A stretch of 64,000 nt of DNA from Agelaius tricolor (taxonomy: Eukaryota > Chordata > Aves > Passeriformes > Icteridae). The notes under the pieces are model-generated. The model was not told the origin of the DNA, ran no database searches, and was given only the letters and a program-made list of their open reading frames with translations. Where the stretch lies: contig JALJCS010000015.1 in assembly GCA_023055355.1 (NCBI GenBank), forward strand, positions 21,379,516 through 21,443,515. Reading direction: 5' to 3'. Below are positions 34,816 to 46,317 of this stretch, in pieces. The stretch's first letter is position 1, and each line of letters opens with the position of its first letter. A program made the translations under genes and the position numbers.

Positions 34816-37740
34816 ATTTATGCTTTTATATATATAAATTTGTATTTTAAAAGCTGTAACAGCAGCTTCATGTCTGAATTTGGGGATGGGATCACCAGGC
34901 TGTGAGATCCCAGTGTTCTCTCTGATCAGTCAGGTCAGTGGATCTCAGACAGAGCTGAGGCTTTGATCCTGTCTAAGATTTCCTTTGCTTTGCTCATTTT
35001 TGCATCCCACACCTGATGTGTCATTGCTTTGGTGAGACTTGTTGTTGCTACACATTTGTTTTCCTGAGTACAGCCAGGAGTTTTCATTTACTACTCTGTA
35101 GTTCCACTTCTACAAAGACTTTCTTCCACATTCTAGTGGGCCATAAAATGCCACTGAAATTATTTATTTTTAACAAAACTCTGACATGAGCTTCCCTCCT
35201 GGTCTGACTGAAATGACAAAACAATCTTCTTGTAACATTATATTTTTGTAGTTATTTTCTTGATTAAAACTTCTTGAAAATGTTTTGTCAAATTTCCCTT
35301 CTGACCCTCACCAAAATGTCATTTAAACAAAACTGATAAACTGGCATTTTTTCCCAGAGCTACTCAAAGCCAGTCAAGGTGTTTTGTTTCTTTATGTTGT
35401 CTGGTTTAAGATTTTTGTTTCAAGTTTACTTTTTTTCCCAAGTTTTATACGATTTGTCACATTGCCCTGTGTGTTCCCTGACGGAGCTGTTTAACTTCTG
35501 ATGATGAGATCAATGAAGCACTTTTTAACAAAAAACCACTTTGATGCTTTTTTAATGGAAAGAGAATTTTAAAAATGGTATCCAAGTGATGTCAAAGAAG
35601 AATTTGTGGAAATTCTGCTTTAAAGAAGTAAATCAAGTTTGGTTTAGCGGGTTTGGGATCAGAGGAAGTCGTAGGGGAGTGTGCAGTCACCTCTGGAATC
35701 CTCCAGCACCTTCACTGGAGTCCCATTTCAGTGCTTCCCTTGGGAGACTTCATCCTCAGCCTCAGCAGATGAAACGTGGCTCATTCCTGCCCCTTCGAGG
35801 TCCCTCCTGCCGCAGCTCCCCTGCCTCTCCTGGGTTTGCGTGGAGCTGCCGGCCCTGGCTGTGTGCACTCCACAGGACCTCGTGCTGCACCTGCAGCTCC
35901 ATTCACCCTCACGTTCTCAGCCAGCACAAGTGTTCTCTTCCTGATGGGTGACTTTATTCTTTAATAAAATTGTCCTGCTCCAATTCTTCCTGAAAAATAC
36001 AGTTTAGAGGGAGTATTGTCAAAAATTCTGTCTCTCTCTCTACTTTATTATCCCCTCATTTTTTTTGTCATTTAACTCCAATTATGGGATGCTAAGTGCT
36101 TTTGGAAATTTCATTGTTAATATCTTCTTACAGTGCTATTAACGTAAATCAACGTTAATAGTGTCCCAGCAAGTATAAAAGCAATCAAAAATTCAGTACT
36201 CACGAATCATTCTGTAATTTCAGCATAAAATGTTAATAGAAATAAAATCCAATACCATAAAATATCAGCAAATTCAACTTTAAATACATGTGATGAATGA
36301 CTTTACCATTCTACAGCATCCCGTGGACTTTGCAGGGGAAGCCTCTTCTCAGCAAAGGTCTTGCCCCATCCCTCCCTCCTCCATTGCCTCGCCAGCACAA
36401 GGTGTGCCCAGGATTTTACGTTTCCAGAAATTAAAAATCCATCCTCACTTAGGATGTGGCATCTGTATGCAGGTGTTTGGTGGTAATAGGAAGGATTACC
36501 TGGAATCTGTTAACTTACTCAAGCTAATAGAAACTCCCTGCTCCTTTATTCCATCAGCCTGGCTCGGAGAGCTCTGGCTGCACTTGCCTTTTATTGAGAT
36601 TGGGATTTTCTTACTGACAAATCTTCTAAATTGGAATTTAGTTGGTGAAGATCCATCAGTTATTTCAAGGAAACTGCTAGGAGAATGGTATAGATTTCTC
36701 AAGAAATATAACTGTTGGCCTAAAAATTCAACTTAAAATTATCATGAAAAGGAAAACTGAATTCCCCAAGCGATACCTGAACAAGTGTTGGGTATTTAAC
36801 CTCTGATTCCTCACCCTGCCAGGCTAGAATCTTTTGATGTTATTTTTTTTTAATTCTCTTGTTTTAATGGACTTGGGCTATTTGTGCTGGAGCCTTTAAA
36901 AGCAGGTTGGAGACCCTTTTGCTGGCAAAGGTGGGTACAACACCTGCAGGCAGTGCAGGGGTGGGTCTCGTTTCTCTCCCTCGCCAGACAAGAAGCACCA
37001 AACAAGTCTGGGATTTCTGTGATCACAGAAGATGAAAGTGACAGTGTGATGCCTATAAAGAGAGTTTATTTGAGCAAGGATCATCTGGTCATTACATGGA
37101 TTCCTTTTCAGTTCTTATTCCCTTTTCCCCCATTATCTTGGTGTAATGTCTGTGGTTCTACCCTCTGGATTGGGCCTTTTCTACTCTCTTGGTGCTCTTT
37201 CTCCTTTCTCCCTCAATTCACGTAGAATTCCTCACCTGCAGATCTCTGTAGAGTTTTACAGACCCTTTGAAGACAGAGGAGAATTTTTGTGACATTTAGA
37301 AAATATTTACAAGATGTTAGGGGACTTTCTGGAATCTCTCAATATCTCATAAAGGGTATCAGCAGCTAAACTGTTCTATCATCACTGCCTTTGTGTTTGT
37401 CCCAAGAAGCAGACAAACCAGAGACACTGTCAGCTTTTGCTTATTCCATTTTGGGTACGTGTTGCCCGGGAAAGTTAATGTAAATGATTAAGAACTCATT
37501 TGGATCTTTATATGTTACTAATTCCTTCATCTAGAACTTCTAAAAGAAACTTACATTATAATAAAGCAAACCTACCCATTTTTGTAAGATTAGTTCTGGT
37601 GACACACAGAATTACCAAAGTCCTTCTTTGGATGGAGTTGTAGGGTCACTGCAAACAAGTGGCCAGTGGCAGCCAGCTCAGGACCCTGACAAGCCTGCCA
37701 GACCAGCTGGCCAGGCCGTGCAGCCGCACCCGGGCAGTCA
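34816..37740. other. unique AT-rich non-coding DNA
   Basis: AT-rich unique sequence with no recognised gene. A 148-codon plus frame at 36290-36736 has no family resemblance, and a frame of that length is expected by chance in DNA this AT-rich and this long. The inverted repeat at 36136-36161 is listed separately. Confidence 0.55.
36136..36161. repeat. perfect 10-bp inverted repeat
   Basis: CTATTAACGT and ACGTTAATAG are exact reverse complements separated by six bases. The arms carry GTTAAT/ATTAAC, half-sites of the HNF1 type, though the spacing differs from a canonical HNF1 site. It could form a hairpin or bind a dimer. Confidence 0.8.
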
Positions 37741-37773
37741 CTCACCTCACCTCACCTCACCTCACCTCACCTC
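37741..37773. repeat. (CTCAC)n microsatellite
   Basis: Six to seven perfect CTCAC pentamers are preceded by an imperfect unit and end at 'ctcggg'. The short perfect array is likely polymorphic. Confidence 0.95.
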
Positions 37774-39129
37774 GGGAGAGCTACTTCAGCACCCGAACTA
37801 ATGTGTCATCCAGCCTCTGAACATTACTGTTATTTATTGCTGGTTTCATATGGGATATTTTTCTTTTCTAAATCAATCTGAAATCAAAGGCTTTATCCTC
37901 CGGCAGCACCATTTCTCTTGAATTCAACCAAAGTTGAATCAGCCCTAAAGCAGGGACACTTGAAACCTGCAGCAGCACTTTTGTTAGGGTTTCAGCTGAA
38001 AATCTTCCTGATTGAGGTCTTTAAGGACTGTTAAAAGTCTTACAACATTTCCTTTACTTCCTCTTCCCCTATTTCCTGTCTTCTGTTGAAATAGGAACTT
38101 TGCAGGTTCTGGTCTCCAGCTCACCTGTTGAAGATCATGATATCATATGGATAGTAAGGGAAAAACGACATTTTTAAACTACTTTTTTCAGAATTAGTGT
38201 GACTTCAGCAAGGATCCAGTGGGGAGGGATCAATGACTCTTTGCCATTAAATCACAGGAGCTTCACTCCAGAGCAGAGGGAGCTGAGGGACTGCAGGGCC
38301 CTGCTGGCATCCAGGATGCTAAATCCTGCTCTCTCCTACTCAGGAATCTCAAGTGCTGCCTTTCTCTTGAGTATAACTGAGAGCAGAGTCTTGCCAACAT
38401 TGCACATTTGGCTTCATAAAAGGAGTGTTCGAGGGAATCCTGCCATAATCGTATCTACAAGGTTGGTGGGAAGAAAAATTCCCCATATTCAATGAAGTAA
38501 TGTTAATTAAACATCAGGACAAGAAAATACAGATGTGAAAAGATAAAGACTATGGGTTTGATGGTATTTCAGCCATAAGGTGCTCTGTCTGAGACCCCTC
38601 AAATCACAGTTTGCATGGGCCTTTTGCAGATGGTGCTTCAGAAGCCCCAGACTCAATGAGGGGACCTGCATCAGGAGTCGTTGCTTTGGGGCCTCATCCT
38701 CCTCTGCCAGAGCTGCCGTGACGGCTCTGAGGAGCCCTGGGAGCTTCAAATCAGTGCTAATTGTTCAGATTTCTTGTACTTAATGGGTGTTTGTGAGGAA
38801 CTGAGTTCTGGCAGTCAAAACACAGATCTGTGAACGTTTTTGAGTAGGATGTAGGGAAAAATGGTATTTTTCCAGATGTTTCAATCCTTTCAAGTCCGCC
38901 CTCTGGCCCTGTTGGTAACTGAAGACTTTCAGTGTTGTTTAACTTTTACTTTAAAAGTTTGTTGACTCCTCTTCCACGAGGGAGAGCGACGAGGTGCCCG
39001 TGGCAGGAATGGCTGATTGGAGTGGGTGAATGGGTCCGTGGGTGCCGAGGTGCCAGGACGGGCAGGGGAGCGGCGCTGGAGCCTCCCGGGGCTGCAGCCT
39101 CCTCCCTGCAGGACAGGGGCGCTCGGAGC

Positions 39130-39330
39130 TCCAAGTGCAATAGATCTCCATATTAGAAGGAAGCAAAAGAAACAATCTTTAATCCTTTCAAAGCCCAATA
39201 ATATTATGTATATTGACTGAAGCCCTATGGAGTGGGCCTGGCAGGGTTTTTCATTACTGCGCACGCTGTAGCCTAGCTACCTTTGAAAAGTAACCAATAT
39301 CGAGAGCCACTTGACATTTGCAAAGGATTA
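39130..39330. promoter_or_regulatory. candidate conserved non-coding element
   Basis: Repeat-free segment with several developmental-factor-like cores: ACAATC (SOX-like), two CTTTGAAA/CTTTCAAAG sites (TCF/LEF-like), CCAATAATATTATG and retained CpGs (CTGCGCACGC). Its texture is one of the most enhancer-like in the window. Conservation is inferred, not seen. Confidence 0.3.
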
Positions 39331-39709
39331 TGGGTGTCCTCTCCATCTCTTCTCAAGTTCCCAAATTTACAATGGTCTTAATTTAAAAGTTAAGCCGGGG
39401 GATCAGTTGCTTAGTCTGCTGCTGGGCTGCCCTTTAAGAAGGGAGAAGAGAAAGGAGAGTGTCTGTGCGTGCCTGCACAGAGGGAGAGGCAGGAGCGGCC
39501 CTGGCGCGTCACCCGCCCTCAGCGGTGGGCCCGGTCCGCGCACCATGGGAGAGGCCCTGCAGCAGGACGGGGCTGGGAGAGCGGGATTCATTCCTGCAGG
39601 TGCTGCTGAAGTGCAGGGAGCAGCAGCAGCTGGTAATGAGTTGGTGAAAATGAAAAAGGGACATAAGTAGCTTCTTTAGCAAATCCCCTGGAAATGACAT
39701 GGAGCCTCT

Positions 39710-39730
39710 GGGATCGATCGGATCGATCCC
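39710..39730. repeat. perfect 21-bp palindrome of ATCGAT sites
   Basis: GGGATCGATC and GATCGATCCC are exact reverse complements around a single central G. It holds two ATCGAT cores, the site type of CUX and ONECUT proteins. Four CpGs in 21 bp is unusual for AT-rich bird DNA outside islands. Confidence 0.85.
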
Positions 39731-42700
39731 TCCAAAGGCTGCAGGCTCCTCTCATCCGACTGCCAGCGCAGGGAAAACCGTAATGTTATTATCAGCAAAA
39801 CTCAGGGAAAAGCTGCTGGGAGCAGTGCTCTGGGTGCTCGGCTCCCATCGTCACGGGGAAGGAGCCGGGAGCATCCCCGGCCCTCGGCCCTGCCCTTCCC
39901 TGGGCCCAGGGCTGGCTGCAGCTCAGGGGGGAGCAGGATCCTGTCCTGCAGAGCCAGCACAGGGAGCGGCGCTGAGCGGAGATGGGGCTGTTCTGACAGA
40001 GGTGCTGACAGCCTTCATCTTCCTCCATCACGTTCATTGCTGATTTGCTCTCTAGCACTTTCTGAGGTTCCTGTCCATAATTTTGTATCTGTCTGCAGCA
40101 TGGTCTGAGCTTTCCAAGCCCATGCTCTTGGGCAGCCCCCAAACTTCCTACTGGTGTGGGGGATGCTGGCAGGGGACCCCAGTCCTGCAGCTGCAACTTT
40201 GGTGTCTCAAAGGGAAACAGTCCTCAAACCCAAACTGCTGTACTTCCTCCAGAACTCTGCAGAAATAGGATGAGGAAAGTTGTACTCTGAGCCTTACTTT
40301 GAGAAGAGTGGTCTTAAATCTCCCAGTCACATCCGTGAGTTCAAGGAGCCTTTCCTTGAAGAACTCAACATTTCTTTGTTTATGTTTCTATAATCCTGTT
40401 GGGGGAAAGGAGCAATAAATTAGTTTTATTACATCTGTTCTGAGAAGTGTACAGGCCAAGCTCAGAAATCCCATAGCAGGTGTGTCCAGTGCTCTGTGGG
40501 ATCATGTAAGGGCAGGCCTGGGATGGGGGAGGCTAGGGGCACTCCAGGGACCCTGCACTGGCAGATGGGCTTGTTTGGGTGCTTGTAGGTGCAGCAGGGG
40601 TCACCCCAGCTCCTTTAACCCTCCTGCTGGAATCTTCAGACTTTGGTGCAGCTGCACCCAAGAAAGGGAACGGCTGGGACGTGTTACTGGCGTTTGTTTG
40701 GGCTTGTGCTCCACAAACTGTGATCCTTTGGCTCTTTTGGACACACTATTTAATCTAAAGTGCATCATTAGAGAGGTGTGTTGATATAGCTGCGTGCTGT
40801 GCATATACCCTCTATCACATGGATATGAGGATATTTATTTTACCCACTGAAAGTTTGCCAGTTTGTGGAAAGCCCTAATTCTCAGGAGTTACAGGCATCG
40901 CTGCTTCCACAGAATCAATTAAACCAACATCAGCTTAGCGTTTCGGAATCACAGATCTTAGAGGACTTAGACGTGGCCATATGTGACCTTTGGTGCAAGA
41001 CTGTAAATTTTGAAATATGATCGTTCAGGAATATGAAATAAAACTGTGAAATGAGCTGAAGTTAGAACAGCGTTCAGGAAATATGTGGAACAGTTGCTGT
41101 CTGAAACGTTTGTGATAGTAAAAATAGGGAGAGATCAGCCACTTCAAATTCATAAACTATTAAAATAAACACACAGTACTTTTAAAAATTTTATTGTCTG
41201 GAATATTTCATCAGTTTTGGATGCATTTGTCTTTCCCTTCATAATGAACTAAACTGATGGACTCTCTCAATATCAGTACCTGAGATGTGGGTTGTCCATA
41301 AAGGGTGTAGGACACTGCTCGGGGCTGGGAACTGCTGAGACACTGCAGGAACGTGCAAGGGTGCAGAGGTGTCTGTCAAAAACTACTGGGGCTCCTCACA
41401 AGATGGGCTTAAACCAACACATTCCCACGAAGCATCTCATGGCTGACAGATCTCATGAGAAAATGCAGTGCTGGAAAATCTCTGGGGCACTGCAGAGCTG
41501 TGCTCAGCCCAGCTTGGGCCCGTGCACATCGCGCTGCTGAGAGGGAAAGGCAAGGGAGGGCCATGATTGCTTCATGGCAATAAAAGTGAGGACAGCACAT
41601 GAACATTGTAAACTTTCTGAATGCATGAAAATTCCATTTTGTACTTTCTAAACCACCTGATTTCAGCTGTGCTCCAACTGCTGCCCTTGTTGAGTAGCCC
41701 AATTAATCCAGATCTGCAGTGGGAAATAAGATGGAATATCTATGGAAGAGCTAACAGAGCTTCACTGATAATTCATTCCTTTAATTTTACTGGCCATCTT
41801 GTTTCTGGTTGTCCTGTGCTCAGTTCACTGGCCACAAAAACTCAGCCTTGTGGGGGCACCTGCCCTTTTGTCTTACTTTTGGAAGAAAAGACCCTCTCAA
41901 GATAATTTCTTGATTTGGAAAACAGGGACAGCAGAAATATTTTCTTTTAAATCTGAACACATGCTGAAAGTCCATGTTGTTTCAGTCTCTGCTCAGGTTT
42001 GGCTGTTTGGGGCTGTCTCCCACCAGTCTGCTGCTGGCTGTCCCCAGGGAAGCTCAGTGAGAAGGTGCCCCTTTACTGAGGGGCAAAGGGGTTTCACCAC
42101 ACAAGTACAGGTGTAGCAGAAATCTGTAACTATTGGATAGCCAGATTCTCATGGCAAGTGACCTAAATTTGTATTTTGACTCTCTGAACAGTATTGTGAG
42201 AAAGTCAAAGCAGGATTAGAGCTCGTTTCTCTGAGCACTGACCCTTTTCCTGCAGAAGCATCCCTGTGTGGGAGCTCCGAGGAGCTGGACAGACCTTAGG
42301 ATGTGACATCGTGTCGGGGACATCAGGCTGCTCTGGTCAGGGTGAGCACAGAGCTGCCACCTGCGACTGCTCTGAGCTGCCTGGGATGGCAGAGCTGTGG
42401 GGGAGGCCTTGAGGAAGCAGCATTTACTCACCTCAGTGTAAGAGGAGCTCTTTGTAGTTCCCTGTCCTTGCTCACCACGAGGCTGCCTTCTCTTACCACC
42501 TGCCGGCCCGCAGACCAGTGGTTATCTCCAGTTACAACCAAAATAGCATTAGTTCAGCTGCCCTTTGTGGGACATGCATTTTTAATTTCTTGGGGTTTAG
42601 CCATACACTTCACAGTCCCTTATTATCTGTATGTGAGACTAATTTTGGGGGTACAAATTTGCTCTAATTCAATTTGGCTAAGAAAAACATCTTGATATGG

Positions 42701-45433
42701 TACGCCTGCAGCTGCTCAAATTTCCTCCTTGACTATCAAGTTTGTCAATTTGTCATCTTTTCTGACGAACTTGTTGCCTACCTTTGGTATCTCAAGTGAG
42801 CTCCATGATCTCACCCTGAGGTGTTAGGAATCGCTGAGGGCTATCAGAACTTGTGTAAATTACAGCGATGCAGACAGCACGTTGAAAAATCAATAAGTAA
42901 TGAAATAGTACTGCAGTGAAGTAGCCAAGAGAGCAGTGGGTGAAAAAATCCCAAGGACTCAGTTTCATTTTGTCAAAGTATAAAAGATAATGTTCTGCTG
43001 TGATGCTATAAAATCATCCCCACTGGCCAGAGAAAATTGAAATACAAAAGAGCAGTGCGGAGGTGCGGGTGCTTCCTCCTGATCCCGCGTCCCCCTCCCC
43101 GTGCTGCAGGGATCTGGGCAGGCACTCGCTCCCCCAGGGAAGCTGCACATGGCTCCTCTGCCTCCGTGGCCTGTGCACCGATGTCAGCTCGTGCCAAGTG
43201 TTCTTTAAGCCTCTTTCTAATTCCCTGTAATCCTCACATCTACCCATCCAGTTATCTTGTATGGGCAAGCCGGGAAACACCAGCAGAACGCTCTCCCTGG
43301 AAAACCAGCACTCCATGGTGCCTTCCCAGGGTGCTCAAGGGGACTGAGCATGGGTTTATGTCAGCCTTGAATTTTATCTAGGGAGGTCCTTCTTAGCTGG
43401 AGATGGCACATTTCTGACATACCATTTTCTACAGGAATAGGAATTGCTCTGTAGGCAAGTGAATCCCCAAGGCTTGGTTTTCCCCAAGGGCCATGCCCTC
43501 GACTCACTCTGTCCCTTTCATGGCAATATCCCCCAGCTCCTTCCATCTCTCTGGAATGCTGGGACCCTGTGCTGGGGCTGGTGCAGCCAAGAGCTGTGCT
43601 GGGCACATGGGCTGTGGCACGGCTGGGCTCCTCTCCCTGCTGCTCCCCCAAGCAGCCAGCATTCCTCAGCGGGGCCACGGTGCCCACACTGCTTCCTCCA
43701 AGCCACAACGTCCACAGCCACACAGAATGTCTCTAAGGCTTTTCCTCTTCTTTCATTTTGGCTGGAATTAGCCAATTCCAGTGGGCATGAGGTGGGAATG
43801 GCCAGGCAGGAAATCTTGCTTCCTGGCTAAGTCCTTAGAAAATCAGGTTCAAAAAGAGTAGTTGGCTCCAAAAGAAGAAGAAAAATATTGAACTGAAATA
43901 AAATTTCCCAAGCTGGGTGTTGCCATGAAAGTCTTTTGCTTGAATCCATAAACTATGAACTTTTCTCAAATGAATTCTTAAAGTTGATGAGTTTTTCCCC
44001 ACTTGGATATGTAAGGTAGTTAAAATGTATTTAAACAAAATGAATGACTGAAATACCACTAAATTAAATATATATCTTCTAAAAGATAAACCAGCATTTT
44101 GTGTGAAGGGAAAGTCCCCCCCACTTCAGCCTTTCTGGCTAATCTGCCTGTTATCCTCTCTGTAGATCTGTGAAAGGAATCAGGTTTAAGAGACACTGAA
44201 CTGCTCTTTGATCCCAGGGGACCAAAAGCCAGGTTGGATAATGGTCCTGCACAGATTTCCTCTGGATTTTTTTTTTGCCTATGTTTTCTGCCTGCTGCCT
44301 GGAAAAGTGGGTTCTGGAGGAGCCTCTGCCAGAGGCAGCCAGAGAAATACAGTCCTTGGGAAAGGAGGAGAGAAAATGGTTCCCTTAATGTGCACAAATG
44401 ATCTCCCTGATAAGGATTAATGCGTGCTGGGTAAGCAGGCACGGGGTTGAAAAATCCTGCAGGGAGTCCGGGCGTGCTGCCGGCCGCGCTGGGCAGCGCC
44501 GATGGCTGCGAGGGTGCTGGTTCCAAGTCATTGGTTCCAATCACCTCCACACACCATCTGTGCCTTTCTTTAACCTTCCATGATTCTGTTTCATTAGGGG
44601 GTAACGGGAAATGAACAGTGGCTCTCGCTGCAGCCAGAGCTGTCTGAGTGGGATGGCAGCAGCTCCCGGTTCAGATATTCGGCAGGCCCAGGTTGGGTTT
44701 GAGTGAAAAGAGCCCATTAACTCCAGTGACTTTGGAGAGGGCCCTTTGTTCTTTTCAAAGTTGTTATGGGTTACAGAACTCAAAAGCCTCTTTTCTTGTC
44801 CATTATTAACACAGTGCAATGAATGACTGTGTTTAGCATGGACACTTGGGAGCATTCCAGATACTGCAGCACTGTTTGCAAGGAGGGAGCATGTAAATAC
44901 TAAGGAGATCTCAAGGAATTTAATAGAGCAGAATAGGTAGACCTTGGAAGCAGAAGCATTTCTTTACGCATGAGCATCCTACTGGTGTAAATCTAGAATG
45001 TTCCACAGTGCATTCCATAGAAAAACTCGGAGGAAAGGTTTATATGGCAGGGAGGGGTGCAGCTCTTCAGCCTTCCCATGTTTCCAGGACACATCCCTGA
45101 GGAGCCCTTCCTGCCCTGGGGCTGGGGGCTCCACTTGGGATGCAGAGCTTACCTGCCTTTCCCCATCACCCTGACAAGCCATCTGCTGCCACTGTGAGCT
45201 CCAGTGAAGTCTGACCAGTGTTCCTGTCCTGGCAACAGAACCTGAGACCTTCAGTGCTGGGGTTCCACAGCACCAACACCTGGCAATCACAGTTCCCATT
45301 CTGAAATGCTGCTTTTACCTTTGTCTGGCATAAACCACTTCAACTGGAAATTCTCCATGTCTGCTTTAAGTGTCATAATGATGGTCTGTGTCTTTTTTTT
45401 TTCTCCACCAATCAAACTGCTGATTCCTTTAAA

Positions 45434-45472
45434 GAAAAAAAAAAAAAAAAGACAAAGAAAAAGAAAAAGAGT
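45434..45472. repeat. A-rich tract
   Basis: Sixteen or more A in a row are followed by AAAAAG-type repeats. There is no LINE or SINE body on either side that I recognise, so a retroposed tail is not demonstrated. Confidence 0.8.
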
Positions 45473-46128
45473 TAGAGATACAATAGTCTGTTTCTATTAA
45501 GGAATTCTACCAATTTTTTTCCCAGAACTCTCCAGATTTCAAATGTGACATTTGGCAGAGGATGGATTTTGCAGTAGGGATTAATCTTTGGTTTACCCAC
45601 ACTGTAACCTTTAAAGAATGATCCAAATCCTGCATTTCTCAGGTGTGCAGGAGGGTGGGATTAGATCAAACAGCTGTCCAGGAGACTCCATTGGTAGTGG
45701 GCACACTCAAGCCAGATGTTGAGGCTGTCCCTGGGTTTCAGGTCAGAGCTGGTGCCTGCTGTACCTCACTGAGGTGCTTGTGGAAGGGTGTGCAGTGCTC
45801 CTGAGCATTTCTGTGGGTTTGGTGCTTCCTGTTTGGCATCTTTGCTCCACGATGGAAGCTACAGAGCAGCACTGGGTTTGGCACTTCCCTGTGGGAAGGA
45901 AGAGCCTCCAGTGTCCATAGAACCTGGGCCCATGGCAGCCCGTGGGGTGTGTTCTGGTCTGGCACTGCTGGGGAGAGAGGCTGGTCCCCAGCAGAGGGGA
46001 GGGGACGAGCTGAGATCATCCGTGTCCGACTGTGCATGAAAAGAGCTGGACCATGTGGTGGCAGCGCCTGTCCCAGGATCAGGGCTGAGGGAGCAGGAGG
46101 AGCCTCCTCGCACCATCTGCCTCCAGGG
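45473..46128. other. unique non-coding DNA
   Basis: No gene is supported. A 143-codon plus frame starting at 45949 crosses the trinucleotide repeat and would encode polyQ-polyE. It has no homologue I recognise and its opposite strand is equally open. Confidence 0.5.
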
Positions 46129-46189
46129 CAGCAGCAGCAGCAGCAGCAGGAGGAGGAGGAGGAGGAGGAGGAGGAGGAGGAGGAGGAGG
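46129..46189. repeat. compound (CAG)7-(AGG)14 trinucleotide repeat
   Basis: Seven perfect CAG triplets pass directly into about fourteen AGG triplets. The pure A/G part can form triplex or G-rich structures, and CAG arrays can slip and expand. All six frames stay open across it, so open frames here are not evidence of coding. Confidence 0.95.
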
Positions 46190-46281
46190 CTGGTGCTGCC
46201 CCAGCGGCTCCGCGCCTGGCCAGGCACGTGCTGGGCGCCAGGGTGACACGGCACCTGCAGGGACAGGCGGAACAGCCCGGC

Positions 46282-46317
46282 CTGGTGGCACTGCTGGTGG
46301 CACTGCTGGTGGCACTC
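46282..46317. repeat. three tandem 12-bp units
   Basis: CTGGTGGCACTG repeats three times, with a change at the end of the last copy. It lies 90 bp right of the CAG/AGG repeat. Confidence 0.9.

Larger units (their letters stand above)
37774..45433. other. unique non-coding DNA, no gene seen
   Basis: Long unique stretch. No frame can be assigned; the 163-codon minus frame at 44059-44550 begins with GTG and has an internal ATG only near its end. The candidate element (39130-39330) and palindrome (39710-39730) are listed separately. CpG-richer patches lie at 39480-39550 and 44465-44515. Confidence 0.5.

Noticed and set aside
38885..38910. CTCF-like core near 'ccgccctctggccc' and similar cores at 3117, 3270 and 54315
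   Set aside because: Only the AGRKGGCRS-type half fits; the upstream CCA part of the CTCF motif is missing in each.
40945..41000. 'ggaatcacagatcttagagg' as a CR1 3' end
   Set aside because: Resemblance stops after about 25 bases; no further CR1 blocks follow.
44059..44550. 163-codon minus frame
   Set aside because: GTG start, no internal ATG until near the end, no recognisable domain.
45434..45472. Poly-A tract as the tail of a processed pseudogene or SINE
   Set aside because: No retroposed body with recognisable sequence precedes it on either strand, and no target-site duplication was seen.
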